A stretch of DNA of 32,951 nt from Chloroflexota bacterium (GCA_016190625.1 JACPQF010000011.1:1-32951); one strand, 5' to 3'; numbered from the stretch's first letter, positions 16,881-27,578 are shown. The notes: generated by a model not told the origin, from the letters alone. Made by a program: numbers and translations.

Positions 16881-17043
16881 TCATAGAATTCGGGAGCGGA
16901 TTGAGCGGACGCAAACGGTCATCCGTGAAATCCGTTCTCAGAAATCCAGTGACAGCCGGCCCGCTGGACTGTATTCGATTCTTCGTGCGTGATAGACAGA
17001 TAGAGATGAATATGGTAAGATCGAGACAGATGGAGGTGTGGGA

Positions 17044-17376
17044 ATGGAACAGGCAAACTCCGTAGATGAGTTCTTGACGTTGGAACAGGCAGAACGGCGC
17101 TACGCGGTCAAGCGTAGTACGCTCTATCGCTACATCGGGAAAGGTTATCTGTCAACATATCGCCGAGCTATGGATAAACGGGCCTACGTCAAGGCTGCCG
17201 ATATCGAGGCGCTCCGCCGCTTTCGACAAACCGTAGCCGTCGGTGGGGTGACCTTGGCGGCCGTTGAGCGCGCCCGTGACTTCCAGCGCCGCGTTTTCGG
17301 AGAGCGGCAATTCTCCACGTCGTCGGCCGAGTTGATTGAAAAGGGGCGCCGTGAGCGCGACGAAGAGCTGCCGTGA
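17044..17376 (+). CDS. Helix-turn-helix (excisionase-like) putative antitoxin
   Basis: FLTLEQAERRYAVKRSTLYRYIGKGYLSTYRRAMDKRAYVKAADIEALRRF; GTGA overlap with the following PIN gene. Confidence 0.8.
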   Translation: MEQANSVDEFLTLEQAERRYAVKRSTLYRYIGKGYLSTYRRAMDKRAYVKAADIEALRRFRQTVAVGGVTLAAVERARDFQRRVFGERQFSTSSAELIEKGRRERDEELP

Positions 17377-17825
17377 ACGGGACGATTGCAACCAAGATGG
17401 TTGCCGTCGATGCCAGCCTGGTCGCGATGTGGGTACTTCCAGAGCGGTACAGCTCACTCGCTCTGAGACTGGCATCCGACTGGGCGCGAGCGAAAGCCGA
17501 GGTCATTGCCCCCGCCTTTATGTTTGCCGAGGTGACAAACGCGGTAAGTAAGCGAGTACGGCGGGGAGAGCTCAGTCTGGCGCAAGCGCAGAAGGCAATG
17601 CAGGTTGTGCTTGGCTTTGGCGTGCGTCAGGAGGATGAACAGAATCTGTATGAACGTGCGCTAGAACTCGCCCACCGCTTGAATCGCCCTTCACCTTACG
17701 ACGCTATCTACATGGCGCTGGCCGAATTTCGAGGATGTGAGTTGTGGACAGGAGACGAGCGGCTCTACAACGCCACCGGCGCGCAGTTGCCCTGGCTGCG
17801 CTGGGTTGGCGCCTACACGCCCTGA
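17373..17825 (+). CDS. PIN-domain toxin (VapC-like)
   Basis: VAVDASLVAMWVLPERYS...APAFMFAEVTNAVSKRVRRGEL...SPYDAIYMALAEFRGCELWTGDERLYN. Confidence 0.88.
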   Translation: MNGTIATKMVAVDASLVAMWVLPERYSSLALRLASDWARAKAEVIAPAFMFAEVTNAVSKRVRRGELSLAQAQKAMQVVLGFGVRQEDEQNLYERALELAHRLNRPSPYDAIYMALAEFRGCELWTGDERLYNATGAQLPWLRWVGAYTP

Positions 17826-17930
17826 GCGCTGGCAGCCATCAGCCACGCCAAACCTTCATTCACGGGAGCTTGACGGCTCTCGCACCAGCATCGTAGACTA
17901 TCATGCAGAAAGCAGTGTTGAGAGGTCGCT

Positions 17931-18200
17931 ATGGGGCGAACTGACGTTAGACAGGCCAATTTCCTGTTGCCGGTTGATCTGATAGAAGAACTGCGGCGCA
18001 GCGTGCCCCGGCGTGAGCAAAGCAAGTTGGCAGTGGACGCGTTGCGGAACGAATTGCGGCGCCTCTGCCTGCGGCGCTCCCTGGATGAGTCGTTCGGCGC
18101 CTGGAGTGAGGAGCTCCACCCCGAGCTGGCGAAAGGAGTCGAGCACTTCATCAGGGCGGGTCGACAATCGTCTCGCAGGGCCAGACGTCCCGAACCATGA
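17931..18200 (+). CDS. Small putative ribbon-helix-helix-type antitoxin
   Basis: MGRTDVRQANFLLPVDLIEELRRSVPRREQSKLAVDALRNELRR; ATGA overlap with the truncated PIN ORF. Confidence 0.65.
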   Translation: MGRTDVRQANFLLPVDLIEELRRSVPRREQSKLAVDALRNELRRLCLRRSLDESFGAWSEELHPELAKGVEHFIRAGRQSSRRARRPEP

Positions 18201-18274
18201 GAGCCGTGCTCATAGACACCGACATCCCAGTAGATTCCTTGCGTGGCCGTTCAATTGTACCAGAGTCCCAGTAA
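18197..18274 (+). pseudogene. Truncated PIN-domain (VapC) toxin remnant
   Basis: MRAVLIDTDIPVDSLRGRSIVPESQ-stop resembles a VapC N-terminus (xVLIDTDxxxDxLRG) but ends after 25 codons. Confidence 0.7.
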
Positions 18275-18286
18275 AGCAGAGGAATA

Positions 18287-18838
18287 ATGAAGAGAGAGGA
18301 CTGCCTTCAATCAATCGCGCGGAACGTCAAGAACGGCAACCTCGTCAAACACATGCTGGCGACGGAGGCGATAATGCGGTGTCTGGCCAGGAGGTTTGGC
18401 CAGGACGAGGATCGATGGGGCCTCGCCGGCCTCCTGCACGACGTGGACGTGGAGATTACCGGCAGCGACATGACGAAGCACAGCAAGGTGGGCGGCGAGA
18501 TGTCAAAGGAACTGGGTGCGGACGAAGAAATGGCCGCTGCCATCGTCGCCCACAACGAGGCGCACGGAGTGCCCCGTGATAGCCTCATGGCCAAGGCGCT
18601 TTTCGCCGCCGACCCTCTCACCGGATTCCTAACCGCCGTGGCCCTGGTGCGCCTGGACAAGAAACTCGCGAGCGTCGAGGTTCGCTCAGCCCTCAAGCGC
18701 CTTCCCGAGAAGCGGTTTGCCGCCGGCGCCAACCGGGACCAAATGGCCACCTCCCGGGAGCTCGGCATGGCATTGGAGGACTTCGTGCGCCTCGGCCTCG
18801 AAGCTATGCAAGCCATCGCCCCCGACCTCGGACTCTAG
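18287..18838 (+). CDS. HD-domain phosphohydrolase
   Basis: LVKHMLATEAIMR...WGLAGLLHDVDVEITG...HSKVGGEM...AIVAHNE. Confidence 0.88.
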   Translation: MKREDCLQSIARNVKNGNLVKHMLATEAIMRCLARRFGQDEDRWGLAGLLHDVDVEITGSDMTKHSKVGGEMSKELGADEEMAAAIVAHNEAHGVPRDSLMAKALFAADPLTGFLTAVALVRLDKKLASVEVRSALKRLPEKRFAAGANRDQMATSRELGMALEDFVRLGLEAMQAIAPDLGL

Positions 18839-18884
18839 TTCACCTGTGGTAAAATAGGGGCGAAGTTCGAGGATAGGAGGGGAC

Positions 18885-19451
18885 TTGAAGGTCCTTGGCA
18901 TTATCGGCAGCCCGAGGGCGGATGGGAACACCGACCTTCTGGTGTCGCGCCTGTTGGTGGGCGCAGCAGCAGCCGGCGCCCACACAGAGAAAGTTCGCCT
19001 GGGCGATCTCAACTATCGGCCCTGCGATGGCTGCGAATCCTGCAAGCCTACGGGCGTCTGCGTGATCGACGACGACCTGCAGCCGGTCCATAGGAAGCTG
19101 ACCGAGGCTGACGCCCTCGTTCTCGGCTCGCCGATCTACTGGCACGGCTTGACCGCCCAGACCAAGGCCCTCATCGACCGCTGCCAGTGCTTCTGGAACC
19201 TCCGGACGGTGCTGCGCAAGGCGCACGCCGGTGCCAGGCGCCCCGCCATCTTCGTATCCCTCGGCGGGCAGCGCCAACCCCGTTTCGAACTGGCTATACC
19301 CACCGTTAAGCTCTGGTTTAGCGTTCTCGGCTTCGCCTACACCGGCCAACTGCTCGTGCCGAACCTCGACTCACCCGGCGAAATCGTAAGGCGCGAGGAC
19401 GTCTGGAGCCACGCGCTAGAGATAGGCAGAGACTTGGCCGTCCGCCGCTAG
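18885..19451 (+). CDS. NADPH-dependent FMN reductase/flavodoxin-family oxidoreductase
   Basis: VLGIIGSPRADGNTDLLVSRLL...CDGCESCKPTGVCVIDDDLQ...ADALVLGSPIYWHGLTAQTKALIDR; TTG start with AGGAGGGG RBS. Confidence 0.92.
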   Translation: MKVLGIIGSPRADGNTDLLVSRLLVGAAAAGAHTEKVRLGDLNYRPCDGCESCKPTGVCVIDDDLQPVHRKLTEADALVLGSPIYWHGLTAQTKALIDRCQCFWNLRTVLRKAHAGARRPAIFVSLGGQRQPRFELAIPTVKLWFSVLGFAYTGQLLVPNLDSPGEIVRREDVWSHALEIGRDLAVRR

Positions 19452-20257
19452 CTGGCGGTCATGCCGCCATCGATAAGGATCATCGCGCCCGTGATATAGC
19501 TTCCTGCCTCGGAAGCGAGCAGAATGGCAACACCTACCACCTCGTCCGGCCGCGCCAAGCGGCCGAGCACCGAATATCCTTTTAGCATCTCGAACAAGGC
19601 TGGATTGGCGCGAAGCCCAGCCGTAAACTCGGTCTCGACGTAACCCGGCGCCATCGCGTTTACCAGGATGTTGTGGCGCGCCCATTCGAGAGCCAGCACT
19701 TTGGTTAGTTGGACTATCGCTCCCTTGGTGGCCGAGTAAACCGAGAGTCGTGGAAGACCGATCTCCGCTCCCACTGAACCCATGTTGATGATCCTCCCCT
19801 GCTCCTGCTGAATCATGACCTTGCCCACCGCTTGGCAGCAAAGGAAAGTGCCCTTGAAGTTGACGGCCACTAGCCGATCGAACTCCTCCTCCGATATCGT
19901 CTCGAATCGCTTGTAGTAGGGGCTGATGCCCGCGTTGTTTACGAGAATATCGATCCGCCCAAAGGTCTCAAGTGACTTTGCCACGAGGCTGTCCACTTCG
20001 GCAGACAGGCTAACATCAGTCTTCACCGCTAGCGACCGCCGTCCGCGTTGGCGGATCTCTTCGGCCACTTTTTCCACGTCCCCAATGGTCCTGCTCGTAA
20101 CTATTACGTCGGCGCCGGCCTCGGCGTAGCCCAAGGCGATCTCCCTTCCCATTCCCCGGCTTCCGCCGGTCACCAACGCCACTTTTCCCGCTAGAGAAAA
20201 CCTATCAAGGGCTGCCAAGCGATTCACCTCCGAAGATATTCGTGGGACCTCGCCCAC
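19448..20257 (-). CDS. Short-chain dehydrogenase/reductase (FabG-like)
   Basis: LAGKVALVTGGSRGMGREIALGYAEAGADVIVTSR...NNAGIS...YSATKGAIVQLTKVLALEWA; ends ITGAMILIDGGMTAS. Confidence 0.93.
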   Translation of the reverse strand: MGEVPRISSEVNRLAALDRFSLAGKVALVTGGSRGMGREIALGYAEAGADVIVTSRTIGDVEKVAEEIRQRGRRSLAVKTDVSLSAEVDSLVAKSLETFGRIDILVNNAGISPYYKRFETISEEEFDRLVAVNFKGTFLCCQAVGKVMIQQEQGRIINMGSVGAEIGLPRLSVYSATKGAIVQLTKVLALEWARHNILVNAMAPGYVETEFTAGLRANPALFEMLKGYSVLGRLARPDEVVGVAILLASEAGSYITGAMILIDGGMTAS

Positions 20258-20317
20258 CGTTCAATGCCTGCGATTACACAAACTTCGTTGGAGCGAGGCA
20301 ACCCGCATCCTGTCCGA

Positions 20318-22330
20318 TCACGGCACCTTGACCGGGCCAAGCCTCAAGAGCGTGCTGCCATTGGCCAATTGAAGTCGAGTGTCCCCCGCATAGAGGCCGA
20401 AGTCCAACCAGTATCGACCGGGTGGCAGGTTTTCCGGCAACTGAATTGAGCGCCGGTCGACAAACTCCTCGCCCACCCGCCACTGCGAGGTGGACTCTTC
20501 ACCGTTGAGCGGAGCAGCGTCCTTCTGCGCCCAGCGTTCTCCCCTGTCGTCGAGGAAGTGGACAAACACGACATAGTCCGTATCCATTTTGCCCGTCGCT
20601 TTCCAGGTTAGGGACAGCCTTACCTCGCCACCCGGGGTCGCCGTCTTGGACAGCCCGGCGTCCAGCAACTTGATCTTGCCGCCGAAGCTCAGGTTCACCG
20701 GCAGACGAGGGGGATCTCCCCTGTCGACGCCGTAGCGCCTGACCGCTGTATCGCTCAGATCCCGGGAGCGGCCCGGAAAAGTATTTCTATTCAGCCAACC
20801 GGTAATCAGCTCTGAGCCCGGCCCGATCCCGTTTTGATAAAACGCTAGCCACAGGACGTCATGCTTGGCCGCCAGCTCGGGTAGCCGCTGCGCCACTCGT
20901 TCCGCCAATCCCCTCTCGAAATAGCCGGGCCCGACAATGAAATAGTCCCAGGGCAGATGCCGATGGCTCAAGCTGGCGTAGTAGCCTGCCTGTTCGAGTG
21001 TGATAAAGATCAGGCCATCGCCATCAGATGCGTTGGCGTCGAGGTAAGCTACCAGCCTCTGCGGATCCCAGAAAGAGGGTGGAAGGGGTGGCCGCAGGTA
21101 AAAATCACGCCAGCTTAGTATTCCAACGACGACCAGACCGGCCAAAGCCAGGAATGACACCTGTCGCGCCGTGTGGGCCAGCGACACTAGGCCGCGAGCC
21201 ACCAGCAGCAAGAAGAAAGGCAATACGACGACTAGGTAGCGGGAAGGCAAAGGAAGACGAAGCCATATCTCCGCTATCGCATAGGTCAGGACCAACGAGA
21301 ATACCAGGGCGATTGAAAGAAACCCGTCGCGACGGGAGGTTCCGACATTCCTCACATCGGACCCGCGCCAGCGCCTCAGCGTAGCCAGCGCCAGCGCCCC
21401 CAACGGCACCGCTACGCAAAGAGCCGTGACCGCACCATAACTGAAAGTGGCGTACTCGTTTACCGTTAGGTGGCGCAGCGCGTCGGCGGCAAAGGACCAC
21501 GGCGAAATCGCGCTCTCTCCGTATTCTCGTGGCGCCAGCCCATTGCCGATCTTCTCGAGGGTGGAGGCAATTGCTATCCAGCCCCAGGGGGCGTATAGGA
21601 CACCGATGGCAGCAAATGTGGCGATCCATGGCTTCAGCCTTCGCCGGCCGTCGCGGCTCATCACAACGTAAGCCAAATGAGCCATCACCACGCCGAGCAG
21701 AAGATACGAGGTCAGCAAGCCGGCGACACTAGAAAATGCGAAGGCCAGCCACGCTCCCCACCGTCCATCGCCAGCCCTGTAGCGCTCCGCGTCTAACGCT
21801 CGAAAGAAGGTGAAAGTGGACAGAGCGGCAAAGAAGCCGGCAGCAATGAAATCGCGCACCTCGGCGCTGTGGACGATGCCGAGCGGCGAGACGGCCATCA
21901 GCACTGCCGCCAGAATCCCCAGCCGCGGCCCGCCGAAACGCCGCCCGATGGCGCTGACAACGGCAACGCTCAGCAGCCCGAAAATCAGCGATAGGTATTT
22001 CGCGGCGAACGGCGTGGTGCCCACTGCCAGCATCCAATAGTGAAGAAGAAGGTAGAACAGCGGAGGATGGACGTCCTGGGCGCTGAGGAGGAACACCTCT
22101 CGGGGCCCCAGCCAGGCCAGGGCCAGCGACAAGCCGCCGTCCATTCCCAGCTCGGCCCTGTCGAGACCAATTAGCCGTAGGACAAAGGCAAAGAGAAGAA
22201 CCGCCAGGGCGACACAGACGTATTTGGCGTTATTCCGTCGAGTAGAGCGCCAGCCTGACCCCCGAGAAGGCGTGCTCTTCGACTTTGCGCAAGTGACTGC
22301 CAAGCCATTTCTCCACAAGTCCATCGGCAT
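20318..22330 (-). CDS. GT39-like (dolichyl-phosphate-mannose mannosyltransferase-type) membrane glycosyltransferase
   Basis: Multi-TM; DGGLSLALAWLG...QDVHPPLFYLLLHYWMLAVG; N-terminus overlaps the upstream gene, so the start is uncertain. Confidence 0.8.
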   Translation of the reverse strand: MPMDLWRNGLAVTCAKSKSTPSRGSGWRSTRRNNAKYVCVALAVLLFAFVLRLIGLDRAELGMDGGLSLALAWLGPREVFLLSAQDVHPPLFYLLLHYWMLAVGTTPFAAKYLSLIFGLLSVAVVSAIGRRFGGPRLGILAAVLMAVSPLGIVHSAEVRDFIAAGFFAALSTFTFFRALDAERYRAGDGRWGAWLAFAFSSVAGLLTSYLLLGVVMAHLAYVVMSRDGRRRLKPWIATFAAIGVLYAPWGWIAIASTLEKIGNGLAPREYGESAISPWSFAADALRHLTVNEYATFSYGAVTALCVAVPLGALALATLRRWRGSDVRNVGTSRRDGFLSIALVFSLVLTYAIAEIWLRLPLPSRYLVVVLPFFLLLVARGLVSLAHTARQVSFLALAGLVVVGILSWRDFYLRPPLPPSFWDPQRLVAYLDANASDGDGLIFITLEQAGYYASLSHRHLPWDYFIVGPGYFERGLAERVAQRLPELAAKHDVLWLAFYQNGIGPGSELITGWLNRNTFPGRSRDLSDTAVRRYGVDRGDPPRLPVNLSFGGKIKLLDAGLSKTATPGGEVRLSLTWKATGKMDTDYVVFVHFLDDRGERWAQKDAAPLNGEESTSQWRVGEEFVDRRSIQLPENLPPGRYWLDFGLYAGDTRLQLANGSTLLRLGPVKVP

Positions 22331-23696
22331 CCCAGGCGGTATTGGCTACGGGAACGGCCCAAATTCGCTTGTATGAGGTCGCCAGTTCCGCAAGAGATCG
22401 CTCGGTTCCGGCCCGGTCGAGTGGCATGTTGGAGGGAAGCATGCCTCGAGGCGTGCTGCCTCGATAGTAATACAAGAAGGTGGGATCCGGGTAGTTGAGC
22501 AGGATATAGTCCCCACTCCTCTCTTGCTGTCGAATCTCGGCTACCATAGCGCGCCAGCCCGCACTTTTGGCGTATTGCGGCTCGAAGAAGTAGTTTCCCA
22601 TCGATTGAACAGCCACCACGCCCACCAGGGCCGTCGCCAGGACAATTCCCGGCCAGCGCCAGGGCGTCAAGGTCACTGCCCCAAGGGAGATGACCAGAGC
22701 AAAGGCAGAAACGATGATTACGAGATGGCGCTCGTCGAACATGGGACGCCAAAGGGAGAGGGTGAAGAGCAGGAGGGTTGGAGCCGCCAGGTAGAAGGCG
22801 CCGACGGCCAGGGGCCAGGTCACACTCGCCCTCCTCGCCATCACCAGCCCGACCGCGGCCAACAACAACGCCAGCCCGACCATCGCAAACACCGACGGTC
22901 GCTGCTCGACGTCGACCGTGGTTCCCGCGCCAAGGGCGACAAGGGTACGCTCCAGAGATTCCCACCCATTCACCGGCTGGATCCAATCGGCCGAGTGGGA
23001 GGTAAAAGGAACCCTGGCCCACCAAACCCAGGGCAGGTAGGCAACGGCGAGGAGGGCCTGCGCCGAAAGCCACCGCCTAAGCGCTGCCAGCCACTCCTGT
23101 CGGTGAAATGGCAGCAGCGCCAGAGTGGCGACGTTCTCGGTCAGAACGATGTACAGGGCCGAGTAATGGGTGAGCACAGCAGCGTAGGTCACCAAGGCAT
23201 AGGCGAGCCAATTCCTACGCTTCGACAGGTCTGTAAGACTGAGAGCAACCGACGCGGTGGCGAAGAAGGCCAACATGGTGTAGCTTCTGGCATCTTGAGA
23301 GTGCCAGAGGAGGAAGGGGTTGATGGCCACTAGGAGGGACGCCAGCAGGGCCGCGCTCGTGACGGGCCCGCGCCCTCCCGCAAGCCGCTTCGTCAAGACC
23401 CTCGCAAGCCCGAACGTCGCGGGCACCACGAGAAGGCCAAACGCTACCGACACAAAGCGGACGGCAAACTCGCCATCGCCGGCGATACGTATCCAGAAAT
23501 GTAAGGTCGCGTAATACAATGGTGGGTGCGGCTCGCCGGTCGACAGGAGGTTGAACAGCCTACCGAGGTCCCAATTGGCCGCCATAACGCTGAAAGATTC
23601 GTCCCCCCGCAGTGACACAAAGTCGAGGCGGGCCAGCCGCAGGGCGAAAGCGAAGAGCGCGATCAGCAGCGCTAAGATGGTCGTCTTCTTCGCCAT
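22230..23696 (-). CDS. GT39-like membrane glycosyltransferase
   Basis: RLDFVSLRGDESFSVMAANWDLGRLFNLLSTGEPHPPLYYATLHFWIRIAGDGEFAVRFVSVAFGLL. Confidence 0.87.
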   Translation of the reverse strand: MAKKTTILALLIALFAFALRLARLDFVSLRGDESFSVMAANWDLGRLFNLLSTGEPHPPLYYATLHFWIRIAGDGEFAVRFVSVAFGLLVVPATFGLARVLTKRLAGGRGPVTSAALLASLLVAINPFLLWHSQDARSYTMLAFFATASVALSLTDLSKRRNWLAYALVTYAAVLTHYSALYIVLTENVATLALLPFHRQEWLAALRRWLSAQALLAVAYLPWVWWARVPFTSHSADWIQPVNGWESLERTLVALGAGTTVDVEQRPSVFAMVGLALLLAAVGLVMARRASVTWPLAVGAFYLAAPTLLLFTLSLWRPMFDERHLVIIVSAFALVISLGAVTLTPWRWPGIVLATALVGVVAVQSMGNYFFEPQYAKSAGWRAMVAEIRQQERSGDYILLNYPDPTFLYYYRGSTPRGMLPSNMPLDRAGTERSLAELATSYKRIWAVPVANTAWDADGLVEKWLGSHLRKVEEHAFSGVRLALYSTE

Positions 23697-25951
23697 ACCA
23701 TAGCCGCAACAAGCAGGATTATCGAGGAAAGCAATGTCAGTCCGGTGATCGCGTACCCGACCTTGAAGGAAGCCGGCTCGAAGGTCATTTCGATTACGTG
23801 CCTGCCGGGGTCGAGGGCCACCCCGCGTAGGGTCACATCGGCGCGCAGGATTTTCGACGGCTTGCCGTCCACTTTGACTTTCCAGCCAGGGTAGAACACC
23901 TCGCTCACGAGAAGGATGCCCGGCTTATCGATCTGAGTCTCAATCAGGAGCCTATCGGGTCGGGGCGACGAGAAGGTCGCCTCCGACGGTCCGGCTCCTT
24001 GCCCGGACAGCTTGAGACCGGAATCATCGGCCAGGACGACGACATTGCGAGGGTCGAACTCGGCGGAGCCCAGAATGGCCAGAGCCTTTTCGTCGCTCGG
24101 CTCAACTCTGGCCTCATGGATAACCGAGGCTCTGGGCAAAGGATCGGGCAACTCGTAAAGGTGTATTTTGTCCTCCGTCAAGATCTTCTTGCCCAGAGGA
24201 TAGTCTCCCCGCCAGGTCACCAAATACCGGACGTTCAAGATCTGCCACCACCGCTCCCACGGCAGCTTCTCGAGTTGCTTGTATCTCTTCACCACGAGGG
24301 GGCTGGCCCCCATAATGTCTTCCACGCCGTAGACAAGGCCGTAGTTGAGGGGAATCTGGTATTCGTTGTATACCCTCCCTAGCTTGCTGTGCTCCTGCAG
24401 GTAGCGCACGAGCGGCGTCGCAACGTAATGATCCTCCGGCTTCTTCTCTTCGAGGTTGTTCTTCCAGTTCACTGAGAACAAGTCAAAGACGATCAGGGCG
24501 ACGGCGGCCAGAGAGAAAAGCGGCGTGGCAAGGCCGTTTTCCCTCGCCCGCAGCAGGCCATACCCGAGCAACAGAAGGAGGCTGAGGAAGGACATCCCGC
24601 CCATCACGCTGTCGAGTTTCTCGAAGCGCAGGTCGAGGATGAAGATGACGCCGAGCAGAGCGAGCGCCCCCACACCACACACAAGCAGTACTCTGGCCGC
24701 CCTAGCGACTCGCGCCGTGTCGAGTCGCCCCTCGGCCAGCAAAAGCGCTCCGTAGCCCGCCAATTGGGCAGCGGCAAAGCTCGTCAGGTATATAGCTCTC
24801 TCCTGATCGCGAAAGGTGGAGAAGCCGGGAGCGAGCAAGTAGAACGCGCTATAAAGAAAAGTGTTGCCGCCAAAGGAAATAGCCAGTGACAGGCCCGCAA
24901 AGAACACCCAATAGAGCACCTCCCTGGCGCGACGGAACTGAATGGCCAACACCGCCAGTGCCACGGGGAAGATCCCGACGTACATCGGCGACATCACTGA
25001 AACCGAGCCCGGAAGCGCTATCTGGAGAATGTCTTTCAGAGGAAAGCCTCCGCTGGTGAAGCCATAGGTCAGCTTGTCCCGCGTGGAGACGCGCATGAAC
25101 TCGTAGGTCGGCACTAACTGTATAGCCGCCAGGCCGATCCCCACGATCAGGAGCGCTGGCAACACCCAGCAGGCGGCAAAGGCGGCGCGCTTCCCCTGAT
25201 CGCGATATAACACTGCCAATCTGAAAGCCAGGTAAGCCACGGTCCCGTAGACAACGTACATAAAGGCCTGTGGGTGGCCGGCGAGGGCAGACAGGCCGAG
25301 GGCGAGCCCGCCGCCGATGGTAGCAGCAAGCTGCGACCGCGCCGAGATTCGCGGGCGAGTGGCCAGGTGGGCGAACAGCAGGATCAGGGGCAGCCAGACT
25401 TCCACTTCGAGGATAGACACGCACTGGGTAGGGTAGGAGGTGAGATAGCCGCTGAAGGCGAACACCAGGCCGGCCACGGCGGCGGCAAAGCGGTTCCTGA
25501 AAAGCACCATCCCAAAGGCGTAGGCGAACACGGCAGCCAGGAAGATGTGGAAAACCACCTCGGCCTCATAGGCCCGGAAGGGAAACTGGGCGCCCCTAAT
25601 CAGAATCGTGAACCAACTGAGGGGATAGAACACCGCCGACTGAATATCGGCGACAAAAGGATGGCCGCCGAGAGCGTAAGGCTGCCAGAGGGGAATCCTT
25701 CCGGCAAGCAATTCCTGCGCCCGGAAGAAAGCGAAGGGGTAGAACTGGTCGATGAAGTCTCCCTTGGGAAAGGAGGCGCGATTGACGGCGTCAGGCGTGA
25801 TGATCCGCCAGTAGAAGAGGGCGGTGCCGAATAAGTACATCGCCACGACGGCGCTGTCCCGCCACGCCCTCTCGAATAGCCACTGCAGACGGGCCAGGCC
25901 AGCGCGGGAGGCCAAGCTGGCTTCCGCCCTGGGCAGCGTTACATCGGCCAT
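23672..25951 (-). CDS. YfhO-family multi-TM membrane protein
   Basis: Multi-TM; FIDQFYPFAFFRAQELLAGRIPLWQPYALGGHPFVADIQSAVFYPLSW; C-terminal SEVFYPGWKVKVDGKPSKILRADVTLRGVALDPGRHVIEMTFEPASFKVG. Confidence 0.9.
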   Translation of the reverse strand: MADVTLPRAEASLASRAGLARLQWLFERAWRDSAVVAMYLFGTALFYWRIITPDAVNRASFPKGDFIDQFYPFAFFRAQELLAGRIPLWQPYALGGHPFVADIQSAVFYPLSWFTILIRGAQFPFRAYEAEVVFHIFLAAVFAYAFGMVLFRNRFAAAVAGLVFAFSGYLTSYPTQCVSILEVEVWLPLILLFAHLATRPRISARSQLAATIGGGLALGLSALAGHPQAFMYVVYGTVAYLAFRLAVLYRDQGKRAAFAACWVLPALLIVGIGLAAIQLVPTYEFMRVSTRDKLTYGFTSGGFPLKDILQIALPGSVSVMSPMYVGIFPVALAVLAIQFRRAREVLYWVFFAGLSLAISFGGNTFLYSAFYLLAPGFSTFRDQERAIYLTSFAAAQLAGYGALLLAEGRLDTARVARAARVLLVCGVGALALLGVIFILDLRFEKLDSVMGGMSFLSLLLLLGYGLLRARENGLATPLFSLAAVALIVFDLFSVNWKNNLEEKKPEDHYVATPLVRYLQEHSKLGRVYNEYQIPLNYGLVYGVEDIMGASPLVVKRYKQLEKLPWERWWQILNVRYLVTWRGDYPLGKKILTEDKIHLYELPDPLPRASVIHEARVEPSDEKALAILGSAEFDPRNVVVLADDSGLKLSGQGAGPSEATFSSPRPDRLLIETQIDKPGILLVSEVFYPGWKVKVDGKPSKILRADVTLRGVALDPGRHVIEMTFEPASFKVGYAITGLTLLSSIILLVAAMVWRRRRPS

Positions 25952-26075
25952 CCGGTCAACTTTGTCGACTTCATCACTCCCCCGCGACCCCTGGGTTTGC
26001 TAGTGGCGATTATAACGCTTCCGCGAAGGCTTGTCCATCGAGACAAGATCGAAACGGCGGCGAAAGCTTACACCA

Positions 26076-27578
26076 TTACGTATTTTCGCCCCCGCGAAGG
26101 ATGACATCGTGCGCGCCGGCTTCTCTGAAGCTCAGCTCCGACACCAAAGTAAGGCGAGCCTTGCCGTGGTACTCTTGCAGAGAGCGCGCCCCGCAGTTGC
26201 ACATCACGGCCTTGATCTTGGAAAGCGTGGTGCGCACATTTTCGGCGAGCCCTCCAGCGTACGGCACGTAGGCGTCCACCCCTTCCTCAAAAGGCAGTAC
26301 GCCGCCCTTTCCCCCTAAATCATACCTTTGCCAGTTTCTGGCTCGGTTGCTTCCCTCTCCCCAATACTCTTTGACGTAGCTCGATCCCAGCTTCAACCTT
26401 TGCGACGGGCTCTCGTCAAAGCGGGCGAAGTATCGCCCCATCATCACGAAATCGGCTCCCATCGCCAGAGCTAGAGCGATGTGATAATCGTAGACCAGCC
26501 CGCCATCGGAACAAAGCGGAATGTAAACGCCCATCTTGTCGTAGTACTCATCCCGCGCTCGGTCGACCTCAATAACCGCGGTCGCCTGTCCTCTGCCGAT
26601 GCCTTTCTCCTCGCTTGTGATGCATATCGAACCGCCGCCGATCCCGATCTTGACGAAGTCGGCGCCCGACTCTGCGAGGAACAGGAAGCCCTCGCGATCC
26701 ACCACATTGCCGCCACCTACCTTGACCGAATCGCCGTACTCCTCCTTGACGAAGCGGATAGTATCTCCCTGCCACTCCGTGAATCCGTCGGAGGAATCCA
26801 CGCACAGCATGTCGACCCCGGCCTCCACCAGGGCAGGTACCCTTTCTCGATAATCCCTCGTGTTGATCCCAGCTCCCACCACCAGCCTCTTCTTAGCGTC
26901 TACCAGCTCCTGGGGATTGTCCTTATGCGCATCATAGTCTTTTCTAAACACGAGGTAGAGCAGTCGCTGCGCTTCGTCCACGATAGGAAGACAATTCAGT
27001 TTGTGGCCCCATAGCAGATCGTTTGCCTCTTCCAAAGTGGTCGTCTCTCCCCCACAGACCATCTGGGAAAACGGAGTCATGAATTCCTCGACCTTCGCAT
27101 CGACCGGGGTCCTAGAAGGTCTGTAGTCCCGACTGGTAACGATGCCCAACAAGCGCCCTGACGGCGAGCCATCCGCGGTGATCGCGATCGAGGAGTGGCC
27201 AGTTTTCTCCTTGAGAGCAAGAACATCTGCCAGCGTGTGCTTGGGAGTGAGGTTTGAGTCGCTGACCACGAACCCCGCCTTGTGCTTCTTGACCCGCCTC
27301 ACCATTTCGGCTTGCTCCTCGATGGGCTGAGACTGGTATATGAACGATATCCCCCCGGACCTTGCCAGGGCAATGGCAAGGCGGTCGTTGGACACAGACT
27401 GCATGACCGCGGACGAAAGAGGAATATTGAGGTTCAACGACGAAGCCTCACCCTTGCGAAACCTCACAACTGGGGTACGCAATTCCACGTTTTCGGCAAT
27501 GCAATCCCTGGCCGTAAGGTTTGGAATCAGCATGTATTCTCTGAATGTGCGGGAAGGCTCGTTGCAATAGTAGGCCAC
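26076..27578 (-). CDS. guaB: IMP dehydrogenase with CBS domains
   Basis: 500 aa; [37 protein letters not shown] segment; [27 protein letters not shown] catalytic loop; [26 protein letters not shown]. Confidence 0.92.
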   Translation of the reverse strand: MAYYCNEPSRTFREYMLIPNLTARDCIAENVELRTPVVRFRKGEASSLNLNIPLSSAVMQSVSNDRLAIALARSGGISFIYQSQPIEEQAEMVRRVKKHKAGFVVSDSNLTPKHTLADVLALKEKTGHSSIAITADGSPSGRLLGIVTSRDYRPSRTPVDAKVEEFMTPFSQMVCGGETTTLEEANDLLWGHKLNCLPIVDEAQRLLYLVFRKDYDAHKDNPQELVDAKKRLVVGAGINTRDYRERVPALVEAGVDMLCVDSSDGFTEWQGDTIRFVKEEYGDSVKVGGGNVVDREGFLFLAESGADFVKIGIGGGSICITSEEKGIGRGQATAVIEVDRARDEYYDKMGVYIPLCSDGGLVYDYHIALALAMGADFVMMGRYFARFDESPSQRLKLGSSYVKEYWGEGSNRARNWQRYDLGGKGGVLPFEEGVDAYVPYAGGLAENVRTTLSKIKAVMCNCGARSLQEYHGKARLTLVSELSFREAGAHDVILRGGENT

